Assembly: GCA_964036045.1 (NCBI GenBank)
Contig: OZ038378.1
Coordinates: forward strand, 163,739,311-163,803,310
DNA from: Eutreptiella sp. 'Long Island Sound 2002'
Lineage: Eukaryota > Euglenozoa > Euglenophyceae > Eutreptiales > Eutreptiaceae
Length of the DNA: 64,000 bases
Direction of reading: 5' to 3'
The notes beneath the pieces were generated by a model. It was not told where the DNA came from and made no database searches. It saw only the letters and a program-made list of their open reading frames with translations. Below, in pieces: positions 1-15,800 of this stretch (within the stretch, counting starts at the first letter, position 1; each line of letters opens with the position of its first letter). Both the position numbers and the translations under genes were made by a program.

Positions 1-3000
1 TATCAACCAGAAATTCTTAAAATTAGCATCATCAGCGAGAGCGACCGATTTGGAATTGAAAAACATATTACAATCCATCCTTTTGATAGATTGCGCCCAT
101 TTTGTGCTCAGTTTGTGGTACCGGGCCGAGACAAGGTTTGTTCGTGGTGTATAGTGCATGGCCATGACTCAAGGTGTGATCTAAGCTCAAAACCTATCAA
201 CCAGAAATTCTTCAAATTAGCATCATCAGCGAGAGCGACCGATTTGGCATTGAAAAACATATTACAATCCATCCTTTTGATAGATTGCGCCCATTTTGTG
301 CTCAGTGTGGTATGGGCCCGAGACAAGGTTTGTTCGTGGTGTATAGTGCATGGCCATGGCTCAAGGTGTGATCTAAGCTCAAAACCTATCGACCAGAAAT
401 TCTTTAAATTAGCATCATCAGCGAGAGCGACCGAATTGGCATTGAAAAACATATTACAACCCATCCTTTTGATAGATTCCGCCCATTTTGTGCTCAGTTT
501 GTGGTATGGGGCCGAGACAAGGTTTGTTCGTGGTGTATAGTGCATGGCCATGACTCAAGGTGTGATGTAGGCTCAAAACCTATCGACCAGAAATTCTTCA
601 AATTAGCATCATCAACGAGAGCGACCAATTTGGCATTGAAAAACATATTACAACCCATCCTTTTGATAGATTGCGCCCATTTTGTGCTCAGTTTGTGGTA
701 TGGGGCTGAGACAAGGTTTGTTCGTGGTGTATAGTGCATGGCCATTACTCAAGGTGTGATCTAAAGTCAAAACCTATCGACCAGAAACTCTTCAAATTAG
801 CATCATCAGCGAGAGCGACCGATTTGGCATTGAAAAACATATTACAACCCTTTTTTTTTGATAGATTGCGCCCATTGGGTGCTCAGTTTGTGGTATGGGG
901 CCGAGACAAGATTTGTTCGTGGTGTATAGTGCATGGCCATGACTCAAGGTGTGATCTAAGCTCAAAACCTATCGACCAGAAATTCTTCAAATTAGCATCA
1001 TCAGCGAGAGCGACCGATTTGGCATTGAAAAACATATTATGACCCATCCTTTTGATAGATTGCGCCCATTTTGTGCTCAGTGTGGTATGGGGCCGAGACA
1101 AGGTTTGTTCGTGGTGTATAGTGCATGGCCATGACTCAAGGTGTGATCTAAGCTCAAAACCTATCAACCAGAAATTCTTCAAATTAGCATCATCAGCGAG
1201 AGCGACCGATTTGGCATTGAAAAACATATTGCAACCCATCCTTTTGATAGATTGCGCCCATTTTGTGCTCAGTGTGTGGTATGGGTCCGAGACAAGGTTT
1301 GTTCGTGGTGTATAGTGCATGGCCATGACTCAACGTGTGATCTAGGCTCAAAACCTATCGACCAGAAATTCTTCAAATTAGCATCATCAACGAGAGCGAC
1401 CGATTTGGCATTGAAAAACATATTACAATCCATCCTTTTGATAGATTGCACCCATTTTGTGCTCAGTGTGTGGTATGGGTCCGAGAGAAGGTTTGTTCGT
1501 GGTGTATAGTGCATGGCCATGACTCAAGGTGTGAACAAAGCTCAAAACCTATCGACCAGAAATTCTTCAAATTAGCATCATCAGCGAGAGCGACCGATTT
1601 GGCATTGAAAAACATATTACAACCCATCCTTTTGATAGATTGCGCCCATATTGTGCTCAGTGTGTGGTATGGGTCCGAGACAAGGTTTGTTCGTGGTGTA
1701 TAGTGCATGGCCATGACTCAAGGTGTGATCTAAGCTCAAAACCTATCGACCAGAAATTCTTTAAATTAGCATCATCAGCGAGAGCGACCGAATTGGCATT
1801 GAAAAACATATTACAACCCATCCTTTTGATAGATTGCGCCCATTTTGTGCTCAGTTTGTGGTATGGGCCGAGACAAGATTTGTTCGTGGTGTATAGTGCA
1901 TGGCCATGACTCAAGGTGTGATCTAGGCTCAAAACCTATCGACCAGAAATTCTTCAAATTAGCATCATCAACGAGAGCGACCAATTTGGCATTGAAAAAC
2001 ATATTACAACCCATCCTTTTGATAGATTGCGCCCATTTGGTGCTCAGTTTGTGGTATGGGGCCGAGACAAGGTTTGTTCGTGGTGTATAGTGCATGGCCA
2101 TGACTCAAGGTGTGATCTAAGCTCAAATCCTATCGACCAGAAATTCTTCAAATTAGCATCATCAGCGAGAGCGACCGATTTGGCATTGAAAAACATGTTA
2201 CAACCCATCCTTTTGATAGATTGCGCCCATTTTGTGCTGAGTTTGTGGTACCGGGCCGAGACAAGGTTTGTTCGTGGTGTATAGTGCATGGCCATGACTC
2301 AAGGTGTGATCTAAGCTCAAAACCTATTGACCAGAAATTCTTTAAATTAGCATCATCAGCGAGAGCGACCGATTTGGCATTGAAAAACATATTACAACCC
2401 ATACTCTTGATAGATTGCGCCCATTTTGTGCTCAGTTTGTGGTATGGGGCCGAGACAAGGTTTGTTCGTGGTGTATAGTGCATGGCCATGACTCAAGGTG
2501 TGAACAAAGCTCAAAACCTATCAACCAGAAATTCTTCCAATTAGCATCATCAGCGAGAGCGACCGATTTGGCATTGAAAAACATATTACAATCCATCCTA
2601 TTGATAGATTGCGCCCATTTTGTGCTCAGTGTTGTATGGGCCAGAGACAAGGTTTGTTCGTGGTGTATAGTACATGGCCATGGCTCAAGGTGTGATCTAA
2701 GCTCAAAACCTATCGACCAGAAATTCTTTAAATTAGCATCATCAGCGAGAGCGACCGAATTGGCATTGAAAAACATATTACAACCCATCCTTTTGATAGA
2801 TTGCGCCCATTTTGTGCTCAGTTTGTGGTATGGGGCCGAGACATAGTTTGTTCGTGGTGTATAGTGCATGGCCATGACTCAAGGTGTGATCTAGGCTCAA
2901 AACCTATCGACGAGAAATTCTTCAAATTAGCATCATCAACGAGAGCGACCAATTTGGCATTGAAAAACATATTACAACCCATCCTTTTGATAGATTGCGG

Positions 3001-6000
3001 CCATTTTGTGCTCAGTTTGTGGTATGGGGCCGAGACAAGGTTTGTTCATGGTGTATAGTGCATGGCCATGACTCAAGGTGTGATCTAAGCTCAAAACCTA
3101 TCAACCAGAAATTCTTCAAATTAGCATCATCAGCGAGAGCGACCGATTTGGCATTGAAAAACATATTACAACCCATCCTTTCGATACATTGTGCCCATTT
3201 TGTGCTCAGTTTGTGGTATGGGGCCGAGACGAGATTTGTTCGTGGTGTATAGTGCATGGCCATGACTCAAGGTTTGATCTAAGCTCAAAACCTATCGGCC
3301 AGAAATTCTTCAAATTAGCATCATCAGCGAGAGCGACGGATTTGGCATTGAAAAACATATTACAACCCATCCTTTTGATAGATTGCGCCCATTTTGTGCT
3401 CAGTGTGGTATGGGGCGAGACAAGGTTTGTTCGTGGTGTATAGTGCATGGCCATGACTCAAGGTGTGATCTAAGCTCAAAACCTATCGATCAGAAATTCT
3501 TCAAATTAGCATCATCAGCGAGAGCGACCGATTTGGCATTGAAAATCATATTACAACCCATCCTTTTGATAGATTGCGCCCATGTTGTGCTCAGTGTGGT
3601 ATGGGGCCGAGACAAGGTTTGTTCGTGGTGTATAGTGCATGGCCATGACTCAAGGTGTGATCTAAGCTGAAAACCTATCAACCAGAAATTCTTCAAATTA
3701 GCATCATCAGCGAGAGCAACCGATTTGGCATTGAAAAACATATTACAACCCATCCTTTTGATAGATTGCGCCCATTTTGTGCTCAGCTTGTGGTATGGGG
3801 CCGAGACAAGGTTTGTTCGTGGTGTATAGTGCATGGCCATGACTCAAGGTGTGAACAAAGCTCAAAACCTATCACCCAGAAATTCTTCAAATTAGCATCA
3901 TCAGCGAGAGCGACCGATTTGGCATTGAAAAACATATTACAATCCATCCTTTTGATAGATTGCGCCCATTTTGTGCTCAGTGTGGTATGGGGCCGAGACA
4001 AGGTTTGTTCGTGGTGTATAGTGCATGGCCATGACTCAAGGTGTGATCTAAGCTCAAAACCTATCAACCAGAAATTCTTCAAATTAACATCATCAGCGAG
4101 AGCGACCGATTTGGCATTGAAAAACATAGTACAACCCATCCTTTTGATAGATTGCGCCCATTTTGTGCTCAGTTTGTGGTATGGGGCCGAGACAAGGTTT
4201 GTTCGTGGTGTATAGTGCATGGCCATGACTCAAGGTGTGATCTAAGCTCAAAACCTATCAACCAGAAATTCTTCAAATTAGCATCATCAGCGAGAGCGAC
4301 CGATTTGGCACTGAAAAACATATTACAACCCATCCTTTTGATAGATTGCGCCCATTTTGTGCTCAGTTTGTGGTATGGGGCCGAGACAAGGTTTGTTCGT
4401 GGTGTATAGTGCATGCCCATGACTCAAGGTGTGATCCAGGCTCAAAACCTATCGACGAGAAATTCTTCAAATTAGCATCATCAACGAGAGCGACCAATTT
4501 GGCATTGAAAAACATATTACAACCCATCCTTTTGATAGATTGCGCCCATTTTGTGCTCAGTTTGTGGTATGGGGCCGAGACAAGGTTTGTTCGTGGTGTA
4601 TAGTGCATGGCCATGACTCAAGGTGTGAACAAAGCTCAAAACCTATTACCCAGAAATTCTTCAAATTAGCATCATCAGCGAGAGCGACCGATTTGGCATT
4701 GAAAAACATATTACAATCCATCCTTTTGATAGATTGCGCCCATTTTGTGCTCAGTGTGGTATGGGGCCGAGACAAGGTTTGTTCGTGGTGTATAGTGCAT
4801 GGCCATGACTCAAGGTGTGATCTAAGCTCAAAACCTATCAACCAGAAATTCTTCAAATTAACATCATCAGCGAGAGCGACCGATTTGGCATTGAAAAACA
4901 TAGTACAACCCATGCTTTTGATAGATTGCGCCCATTTTGTGCTCAGTTTGTGGTATGGGGCCGAGACAAGGTTTGTTCGTGGTGTATAGTGCATGGCCAT
5001 GACTCAAGGTGTGAACAAAGCTCAAAACCTATCACCCAGAAATTCTTCAAATTAGCATCATCAGCGAGAGCGACCGATTTGGCATTGAAAAACATATTAC
5101 AATCCATCCTTTTGATAGATTGCGCCCATTTTGTGCTCAGTGTGGTATGGGGCCGAGACAAGGTTTGTTCGTGGTGTATAGTGCATGGCCATGGCTCAAG
5201 GTGTGATCTAAGCTCAAAACCTATCAACCAGAAATTCTTCAAATTAGCATCATCAGCGAGAGCGACCGATTTGGCATTGAAAAACATATTACAACCCATC
5301 CTTTTGATACATTGTGCCCATTTTGTGCTCAGTTTGTGGTATGGGGCCGAGACAAGGTTTGTTCGTGGTGTATAGTGCATGGCCATGACTCAAGGTGTGA
5401 TCTAAAGTGAAAACCTATCGACCAGAAACTCTTCAAATTAGCATCATCAGCGAGAGCGACCGATTTGGCATTGAAGAACATATTACAACCCATTTTTTTG
5501 ATAGATTGCGCCCATTTTGTGCTCAGTTTGTGGTATGGGGCCGAGACAAGATTTGTTCGTGGTGTATAGTGCATGGCCATGACTCAAGGTTTGATCTAAG
5601 CTCAAAACCTATCGACCAGAAATTCTTCAAATTAGCATCATCAGCGAGAGCGACCGATTTGGCATTGAAAAACATATTACAACCCATCCTTTTGATAGAT
5701 TGCGCCCATTTTGTGCTCAGTTTGTGGTATGGGGCCGAGACAAGGTTTGTTCGTGGTGTATAGTGCATGGCCATGACTCAAGGTGTGATCTAAGCTCAAA
5801 ACCTATCGACCTAAAATTCTTCAAATTAGCATCATCAGCGAGAGCGACCGATTTGGCATTGAAAAACCATATTACAACCCATCCTTTTGATAGATTGCGC
5901 CCATTTTGTGCTCAGTGTGGTATGGGGCCGAGACAAGGTTTGTTCGTGGTGTATAGTGCATGGCCATGACTCAAGGTGTGATCTAAGCTCAAAACCTATC

Positions 6001-8089
6001 AACCAGAAATTCTTCAAATTAGCATCATCAGCGAGAGCGACCGATTTGGCATTGAAAAACATATTACAACCCATCCTTTTGATAGATTGCGCCCATTTTG
6101 TGCTCAGCTTGTGGTATGGGACCGAGACAAGGTTTGTTCGTGGTGTATAGTGCATGGCCATGACTCAAGGTGTGAACAAAGCTCAAAACCTATCACCCAG
6201 AAGTTCTTCAAATTAGCATCATCAGCGAGAGCGACCGATTTGGCATTGAAAAACATATTACAATCCATCCTTTTGATAGATTGCGCCCATTTTGTGCTCA
6301 GTGTGGTATGGGGCCGAGACAAGGTTTGTTCGTGGTGTATAGTGCATGGCCATGACTCAAGGTGTGATCTAAGCTCAAAACCTATCAACCAGAAATTCTT
6401 CAAATTAACATCATCAGCGAGAGCGACCGATTTGGCATTGAAAAACATATTACAACCCATCCTTTTGATAGATTGCGCCCATTTTGTGCTCAGTTTGTGG
6501 TATGGGGCCGAGACAAGGTTTGTTCGTGGTGTATAGTGCATGGCCATGACTCAAGGTGTGATCTAAGCTCAAAACCTATCGACCAGAAATTCTTCAAATT
6601 AGCATCATCAGCGAGAGCGACCGATTTGGCATTGAAAAACATATTACAACCCATCCTTTTGATAGATTGCGCCCATTTTGTGCTCAGTTTGTGGTATGGG
6701 GCCGAGACAAGGTTTGTTCGTGGTGTATAGTGCATGCCCATGACTCAAGGTGTGATCTAAGCTCAAAACCTATCAACCAGAAATTCTTCAAATTAGCATC
6801 ATCAGCGAGAGCGGCCGATTTGGCATTGAAAAACATATTACAACCCATCCTTTTGATAGATTGCGCCCATTTTGTGCTCAGTGTGGTATGGGCCCGAGAC
6901 AAGGTTTGTTCGTGGTGTATAGTGCATGGCCATGACTCAAGGTGTGATCTAAGCTCAAAACCTATCAACCAGAAATTCTCCAAATTAGCATCATAAGCGA
7001 GAGCGACCGATTTGGCATTGAAAAACATATTACAACCCATCCCTTTGATAGATTGCGCCCATTTTGTGCTCAGTTTGTGGTATCGGGCCGAGACAAGGTT
7101 TGTTCGTGGTGTATAGTGCATGGCCATGACTCAAGGTGTGATCTAAGCTCAAAACCTATCGACCAGAAATTCTTCAAATTAGCATCATCAGCCAGAGCGA
7201 CCGATTTGGCATTGAAGAACATATTACAACCCATCCTTTTGATAGATTGCGCCCATTTTGTGCTCAGTTTGTGGTATGGGGCCGAGACAAGGTTTGTTCG
7301 TGGTGTATAGTGCATGGCCATGACTCAAGGTGTGATCTAAGCTCAAAACCTATCAACCAGAAATTCTTCAAATTAGCATCATCAGCGAGAGCGACCGATT
7401 TGGCATTGGAAAACATATTACAATCCATCCTTTTGATAGATTGCGCCCATTTTGTGCTCAGTGTGGTATGGACCCGAGACAAGTTTTGTTCGTGGTGTAT
7501 AGTGCATGGCCATGACTCAAGGTGTGATCTAAGCTCAAAACCTATCAACCAGAAATTCTTTAAATTAGCATCATCAGCGAGAGCGACCGATTTGGCATTG
7601 AAAAACATAGTACAACCCATGCTTTTGATAGATTGCGCCCATTTTGTGCCCAGTTTGTGGTATGGGGCCGAGACAAGGTTTGTTCGTGGTGTATAGTGCA
7701 TGGCCATGACTCAAGGTGTGATCTAAGCTCAAAACCTATCGACCAGAAATTCTTCAAATTAGCATCATCAGCGAGAGCGACCGATTTGGCATTGAAAAAA
7801 ACATTACAACCCATCCTTTTGATAGATTGCGCCCATTTTGTGCTCAGTGTGTGGTATCGGGCCGAGACAAGGTTTGTTCGTGGTGTATAGTGCATGGCCA
7901 TGACTCAAGGTGTGATCTAAGCTCAAAACCTATCAACCAGAAATTCTTGAAATTAGCATCATCAGCGAGAGCGACCGATTTGGCATTGAAAAACATATTA
8001 CAACCCATCCTTTTCATAGATTGCGCCCATTTTGTGCTCAGTTTGTGGTATGGGGCCGAGACAAGGTTTGTTCGTGGCTCATAGTGCAT

Positions 8090-9645
8090 GGCCATGACTC
8101 AAGGTGTGATCTAAGCTAAAAACCTATCAACCAGAAATTCTTTAAATTAGCATCATCAGCGAGAGCGACCGATTTGGCATTGAAAAACATATTACACCCC
8201 ATCCTTTTGATAGATTGCGCCCATTTTGTGCTCAGTTTGTGGTATGGTGCCGAGACACGGTTTGTTCGTGGTGTATAGTGCATGGCCATGACTCAAGGTG
8301 TGATCTAAGCTCAAAACCTATCGACCAGAAATTCTTCAAATTAGCATCATCAGCGAGAGCGAACGACTTGGCATTGAAGAACATATTACAACCCATCCTT
8401 TTGATAGATTGCGCCCATTTTGTGCTCAGTTTGTGGTATCGGGCCGAGACAAGGTTTATTCGTGGTGTATAGTGCATGGCCATGACTCAAGGTGTGATCT
8501 AAGCTCAAAACCTATCAACCAGAAATTCTTCAAATTACCATCATCAGCGAGAGCGACCGATTTGGCATTGAAAAACATATTACAACCCATCCTTTTGATA
8601 GATTGCGCCCATTTTGTGCTCAGTTTGTGGTATGGGGCCGAGACAAGGTTTGTTTGTGGCGTATAGTGCATGGCCATGACTCAAGGTGTGATCTAAGCTG
8701 AAAACCTATCAACCAGAAATTCTTCAAATTAGCATCATCAGCGAGAGCGACCGATTTGGCATTGAAAAACATATTACAATCCATCCTTTTGATAGATTGC
8801 GCCCATTTTGTGCTCAGTTTGTGGTATGGGGCCGAGACAAGGTTTGTTCGTGGTGTATAGTGCATGGCCATGACTCAAGGTGTGATCTAAGCTAAAAACC
8901 TATCAACCAGAAATTCTTCAAATTAGCATCATCAGCGAGAGCGACCGACTTGGCATTGAAAAACATATTACAACCCATCCTTTTGATAGATTGCGCCCAT
9001 TTTGTGCTCAGTTTGTGGCATGGTGCCGAGACAAGGTTTGTTCGTGGTGTACAGTGCATGGCCATGACTCAAGGTGTGATCTAAGCTCAAAACCTATCGA
9101 CCAGAAATTCTTCAAATTAGCATCATCAGCGAGAGCGAACGACTTGGCATTGAAGAACATATTACAACCCATCCTTTTGATAGATTGCGCCCATTTTGTG
9201 CTCAGTTTGTGGTATCGGGCCGAGACAAGGTTTGTTCGTGGTGTATAGTGCATGGCCATGACTCAAGGTGTGATCTAAGCTCAAAACCTATCAACCAGAA
9301 ATTCTTCAAATTACCATCATCAGCGAGAGCGACCGATTTGGCATTGAAAAACATATTACAACCCATCCTTTTGATAGATTGCGCCCATTTTGTGCTCAGT
9401 TTGTGGTATGGGGCCGAGACAAGGTTTGTTCGTGGTGTATAGTGCATGGCCATGACTCAAGGTGTGATCTAAGCTGAAAACCTATCAACCAGAAATTCTT
9501 CAAATTAGCATCATCAGCGAGAGGGACCGATTTGGCATTGAAAAACATATTACAATCCATCCTTTTCATAGATTGCGCCCATTTTGTGCTCAGTTTGTGG
9601 TATCGGGCCGAGACAAGGTTTGTTTGTGGTGTATAGTGCATGGCC
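8090..9645. repeat. Higher-order repeat, 776 bp (4-mer), two copies
   Basis: Four-monomer blocks starting near 8090 and 8866 share private variants: GAACGACTTGGCATTGAAG near 8360 and 9136, the TATGGTGCCGAG or CATGGTGCCGAG form near 8242 and 9018, and AAATTACCATC near 8534 and 9310. The offset between matching variants is 776 bp, four times 194. A related block recurs near 11340-11780. Confidence 0.8.
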
Positions 9646-9879
9646 ATGACTCAAGGTGTGATCTAAGCTCAAAACCTATCAACCAGAAATTCTTCAAATT
9701 AGCATCATCAGCGAGAGCGACCGATTTGGCATTGAAAAACATATTACAACCCATCTTTCTGATAGATTGCGCCCATTTTGTGCTCAGTGTTGTATGGGCC
9801 CGAGACAAGGTTTGTTCGTGGTGTATAGTGCATGGCCATGACTCAAGGTGTGATCTAAGCTCAAAACCTATCGACCAGA

Positions 9880-12800
9880 AATTCTTTGAATTAGCATCAT
9901 CAGCGAGAGCGACCGAATTGGCATTGAAAAACATATTACAACCCATCCTTTTGATAGATTGCGCCCATTTTGTGCTCAGTTTGTGGTATGGGGCCGAGAC
10001 AAGGTTTGTTCGTGGTGTATAGTGCATGGCCATGACTCAACGTGTGATCTAAGCTCAAAACCTATCGACCAGAAATTCTTCAAATTAGCATCATCAGCGA
10101 TAGCGACCGATTTGGCATTGAAAAACATATTACAACCCATCCTTTTGATAGATTGCGGCCATTTTGTGCTCAGTTTGTGGTATGGGGCCGAGACAAGGTT
10201 TGTTCGTGGTGTAAAGTGCATGGCCATGACTCAAGGTGTGTTCTAAGCTCAAAACCTATCAACCAGAAATTCTTCAAATTAGCATCATCAGCGAGAGCGA
10301 CCGATTTGGCATTGAAAAACATATTACAACCCATCCTTTTGATAGATTGCGCCCATTTTGTGCTCAGTTTGTGGTATGGGGCCAAGACAAGGTTTGTTCG
10401 TGGTGTATAGTGCATGGCCATTACTCAAGGTGTGATCTAAGCTCAAAACCTATCAACCAGAAATTCTTCAAATTAGCATCATCAGCGAGAGCGACCGATT
10501 TGGCATTGAAAAACATATTACAATCCATCCTTTTGATAGATTGCTCCCATTTTGTGCTCAGTTTGTGGTATGGGGCCGAGACAAGGTTTGTTCGTGGTGT
10601 AAAGTGCATGGCCATGACTCAAGGTGTGATCTAAGCTCAAAACCTATCGACCAGAAACTCCTCAAATTAGCATCATCAGCGAGAGCGACCGATTTGGCAT
10701 TGAAAAACATATTACAACCCATTTTTTTGATAGATTGCGCCCATTTTGTGCTCAGTTTGTGGTATGGGGCCGAGACAAGATTTGTTCGTGGTGTATAGTG
10801 CATGGCCATGACTCAAGGTGTGATCTAGGCTCAACACCTATCGACCAGAAATTCTTCAAATTAGCATCATCAGCGAGAGCGACCGATTTGGAATTGAAAA
10901 ACATATTACAACCCATCCTTTTGATAGATTGCGCCCATTTTGTGCTCAGTTTGTGGTATGGGGCCGAGACACGGTTTGATCGTGGTGTATAGTGCATGGC
11001 CATGACTCAAGGTGTGATCTAAGCTCAACACCTATCGACCAGAAATTCTTCAAATTAGCATCATCAGCGCGAGCGACCGATTTGGAATTGAAAAACATAT
11101 TACAACCCATCCTTTTGATAGATTGCGCCCATTTTGTGCTCAGTTTGTGGTATGGGGCCGAGACACGGTTTGATCGTGGTGTATAGTGCATGGCCATGAC
11201 TCAAGGTGTGATCTAAGCTCAAAACCTATCGACCAGAAATTCTTCAAATTAGCATCATCAGCGAGAGCGACCGATTTGGCATTGAAAAACATATTACAAC
11301 CCATCCTTTTGATAGATTGCGCCCATCTTGTGCTCAGTTTGTGGTATGGTGCCGAGACAAGGTTTGTTCGTGGTGTATAGTGCATGGCCATGACTCAAGG
11401 TGTGATCTAAGCTCAAAACCTATCGACCAGAAATTCTTCAAATTAGCATCATCAGCGAGAGCGAACGACTTGGCATTGAAGAACATATTACAACCCATCC
11501 TTTTGATAGATTGCGCCCATTTTGTGCTCAGCTTGTGGTATCGGGCCGAGACAAGGTTTGTTTGTGGTGTATAGTGCATGGCCATGACTCAAGGTGTGAT
11601 CTAAGCTCAAAGCGTATCAACCAGAAGTTCTTCAAATTACCATCATCAGCGAGAGCGACCGATTTGGCATTGAAAAACATATTACAACCCATCCTTTTCA
11701 TAGATTGCGCCCATTTTGTGCTCAGTTTGTGGTATGGGGCCGAGACAAGGTTTGTTTGTGGCGTATAGTGCATGGCCATGACTCAAGGTGTGATCTAAGC
11801 TGAAAACCTATCAACCAGAAATTCTTCAAATTAGCATCATCAGCGAGAGCGACCGATTTGGCATTGAAAAACATATTACAACCCATCCTTTTCATAGATT
11901 GCGCCCATTTTGTGCTCAGTTTGTCGTATCGGGCCGAGACAAGGTTTGTTTGTGGTGTATAGTGCATGGCCATGACTCAAGGTGTGATCTAAGCTCAAAA
12001 CCTATCGACCAGAAATTCCTCAAATTAGCATCATCAGCGAGAGCGACCGATTTGGCATTGAAAAACATATTACAACCCATCCTTTTCATAGATTGCGCCC
12101 ATTTTGTGCTCAGTTTGTGGTATGGGGCCGAGACAAGGTTTGTTTGTGGCGTATAGTGCATGGCCATGACTCAAGGTGTGATCTAAGCTGAAAACCTATC
12201 AACCAGAAATTCTTCAAATTAGCATCATCAGCGAGAGCGACCGATTTGGCATTGAAAAACATATTACAACCCATCCTTCTGATAGATTGCGCCCATTTTG
12301 TGCTCAGTGTGGTATGGGCCCGAGACAAGGTTTGTTCGTGGTGTATAGTGCATGGCCATGACTCAAGGTGTGATCTAAGCTCAAAACCTATCGACCAGAA
12401 ATTCTTTAAATTAGCATCATCAGCGAGAGCGACCGAATTCGCATTGAAAAACATATTACAACCCATCCTTTTGATAGATTGCGCCCATTTTGTGCTCAGT
12501 TTGTGGTATGGGGCCGAGACAAGGTTTGTTCGTGGTGTATAGTGCATGGCCATGACTCAAGGTGTGATCTAAGCTCAAAACCTATCGACCAGAAATTCTT
12601 CAAATTAGCATCATCAGCGATAGCGACCGATTTGGCATTGAAAAACATATTACAACCCATCCTTTTGATAGATTGCGGCCATTTTGTGCTCAGTTTGTGG
12701 TATGGGGCCGAGACAAGGTTTGTTCGTGGTGTATAGTGCATGGCCATGACTCAAGGTGTGTTCTAAGCTCAAAACCTATCAACCAGAAATTCTTCAAATT

Positions 12801-15800
12801 AGCATCATCAGCGAGAGCGACCGATTTGGCATTGAAAAACATATTACAACCCATCCTTTTGATAGATTGCGCCCATCTTGTGCTCAGTTTGTGGTATGGG
12901 GCCAAGACAAGGTTTGTTCGTGGTGTATAGTGCATGGCCATTACTCAAGGTGTGATCTAAGCTCAAAACCTATCGACCAGAAATTCTTCAAATTAGCATC
13001 ATCAGCGAGAGCCACCGATTTGGCATTGAAAAACATATTACAATCCATCTTTTTGATAGATTGCTCCCATTTTGTGCTCAGTTTGTGGTATGGGGCCGAG
13101 ACAAGGTTTGTTCGTGGTGTAAAGTGCATGGCCATGACTCAAGGTGTGATCTAAGCTCAAAGCGTATCAACCAGAAGTTCTTCAAATTAGCATCATCAGC
13201 GAGAGCGACCGATTTGGCATTGAAAAACATATTACAACCCATCCTTTTGATAGATTGCGCCCATTTTGTGCTCAGTTTGTTGTATGGGGCCGAGACAAGG
13301 TTTGTTCCTGGTGTATAGTGCATGGCCATGACTCAAGGTGTGATCTAAGCTCAAAACCTATCGACCAGAAACTCCTCAAATTAGCATCATCAGCGAGAGC
13401 GACCGATTTGGCATTGAAAAACATATTACAACCCATTTTTTTGATAGATTGCGCCCATTTTGTGCTCAGTTTGTGGTATGGGGCCGAGACAAGATTTGTT
13501 CGTGGTGTATAGTGCATGGCCATGACTCAAGGTGTGATCTAGGCTCAAAACCTATCGACCAGAAATTCTTCAAATTAGCATCATCGGCGAGAGCGACCAA
13601 TTTGGCATTGAAAAACATATTACAACCCATCCTTTTGATAGATTGCGCCCATTTTGTGCTCAGTTTGTGGTATGGGGCCGAGACAAGGTTTGTTCGTGGT
13701 GTATAGTGCATGGCCATGACTCAAGGTGTGAACAAAGCTCAACACCTATCGGCCAGAAATTCTTCAAATTAGCATCATCAGCGAGAGCGACCAATTTGGC
13801 ATTGAAAAACATATTACAACCCATCCTTTTGATAGATTGCGCCCATTTTGTGCTCAGTTTGTGGTATGGGGCCGAGACAAGGTTTGTTCGTGGTGTATAG
13901 TGCATGGCCATGACTCAAGATGTGATCTAAGCTCAAAACCTATCAAACAGAAATTCTTTAAATTAGCATCATCAGCGAGAGCGACCGATTTGGCATTGAA
14001 AAACATATTACAACCCATCTTTCTGATAGATTGCGCCCATTTTGTGCTCAGTTTGTGGTATGGGGCCGAGACAAGATTTGTTCGTGGTGTATAGTGCATG
14101 GCGATGACTCAAGGTGTGATCTAAGCTCAAAACCTATCAACCAGTAATTCTTCAAATTAGCATCATCAGCGAGAGCGACTGATTTGGCATTGAAAAACAT
14201 ATTACAACCCATCCTTTTGATAGATTGCGCCCATTTTGTGCTCAGTGTGGTATGGGGCCGAGACAAGGTTTGTTCGTGGTGTATAGTGCATGGCCATGAC
14301 TCAAGGTGTGATCTAAGCTCAAAACCTATCGACCGGAAACTCTTCAAATTAGCATCATCAGCGAGAGCGACCGATTTGGCATTGAAAAACATATTACAAC
14401 CCATCCTTCTGATAGATTGCGCCCATTTTGTGCTCAGTTTGTGGTATGGGGCCGAGACAAGGTTTGTTTGTGGTGCATAGTGCATGGCCATGACTCAAGG
14501 TGTGATCTAAGCTCAAAACCTATCGACCAGAAATTCTTTGAATTAGCATCATCAGCGAGAGCGACCGAATTGGCATTGAAAAACATGTTACAACCCATCC
14601 TTTTGATAGATTGCGCCCATTTTGTGCTCAGTTTGTGGTATGGGGCCGAGACAAGGTTTGTTCGTGGTGTATAGTGCATGGCCATGACTCAAGGTGTGAT
14701 CTAAGCTCAAAAGCTATCGACCAGAAATTCTTCAAATTAGCATCATCAGCCAGAGCGACCGATTTGGCATTGAAAAACATATTACAACCCATCCTTCTGA
14801 TAGATTGCGCCCATTTTGTGCTCAGTTTGTGGTATCGGGCCGAGACAAGGTTTGTTGGTGGTGTATAGTGCATGGCCATGACTCAAGGTGTGATCTAAGC
14901 TCAAAACCTATCGACCAGAAATTCTTTAAATTAGCATCATCAGCGAGAGCGACTGATTTGGCATTGAAAAACATATTACAACCCATCCTTTTGATCGATT
15001 GCGCCCATTATGTGCTCAGTTTGTGGTATGGGGCCGAGACAAGGTTTGTTCGTGGTGTATAGTGCATGGCCATGACTCAAGGTGTGAACAAAGCTCAAAG
15101 CCTATCGACCAGAAATTCTTCAAATTAGCATCATCAGCGAGAGCGACCGGTTTGGCATTGAAAAACATATTACAACCCATCGTTTTGATAGATTGCGCCC
15201 ATTTTGTGCTCAGTTTGTGTTATGGGGCCGAGACAAGGTTTGTTCGTGGTGTATAGTGCATGGCCATGACTCAAGGTGTGATCTAAGCTCAAAACCTATC
15301 GACCAGAAATTCCTTAAATTAGCATCATCAGCGAGAGCGACTGATTTGGCATTGAAAAACATATTACAACCCATTTTTTTGATAGATTGCGCCCATTTTG
15401 TGCTCAGTTTGTGGTATGGGGCCGAGACAAGGTTTGTTCGTGGTGTATAGTGCATGGCCATGACTCAAGGTGTGAACAAAGCTCAAAGCCTATCGACCAG
15501 AAATTCTTTAAATTAGCATCATCAGCGAGAGCGACCAATTTGGCATTGAAAAACATATTACAACCCATCCTTTTGATCGATTGCGCCCATTTTGTGCTCA
15601 GTTTGTGGTATGGGGCCGAGACAAGGTTTGTTCGTGGTGTATAGTGCATGGCCATGACTCAAGGTGTGATCTAAGCTCAAAACCTATCGACCGGAAACTC
15701 TTCAAATTAGCATCATCAGCGATAGCGACCGATTTGGCATTGAAAAACATATTACAACCCATCCTTCTGATAGATTGCGCCCATTTTGTGCTCAGTTTGT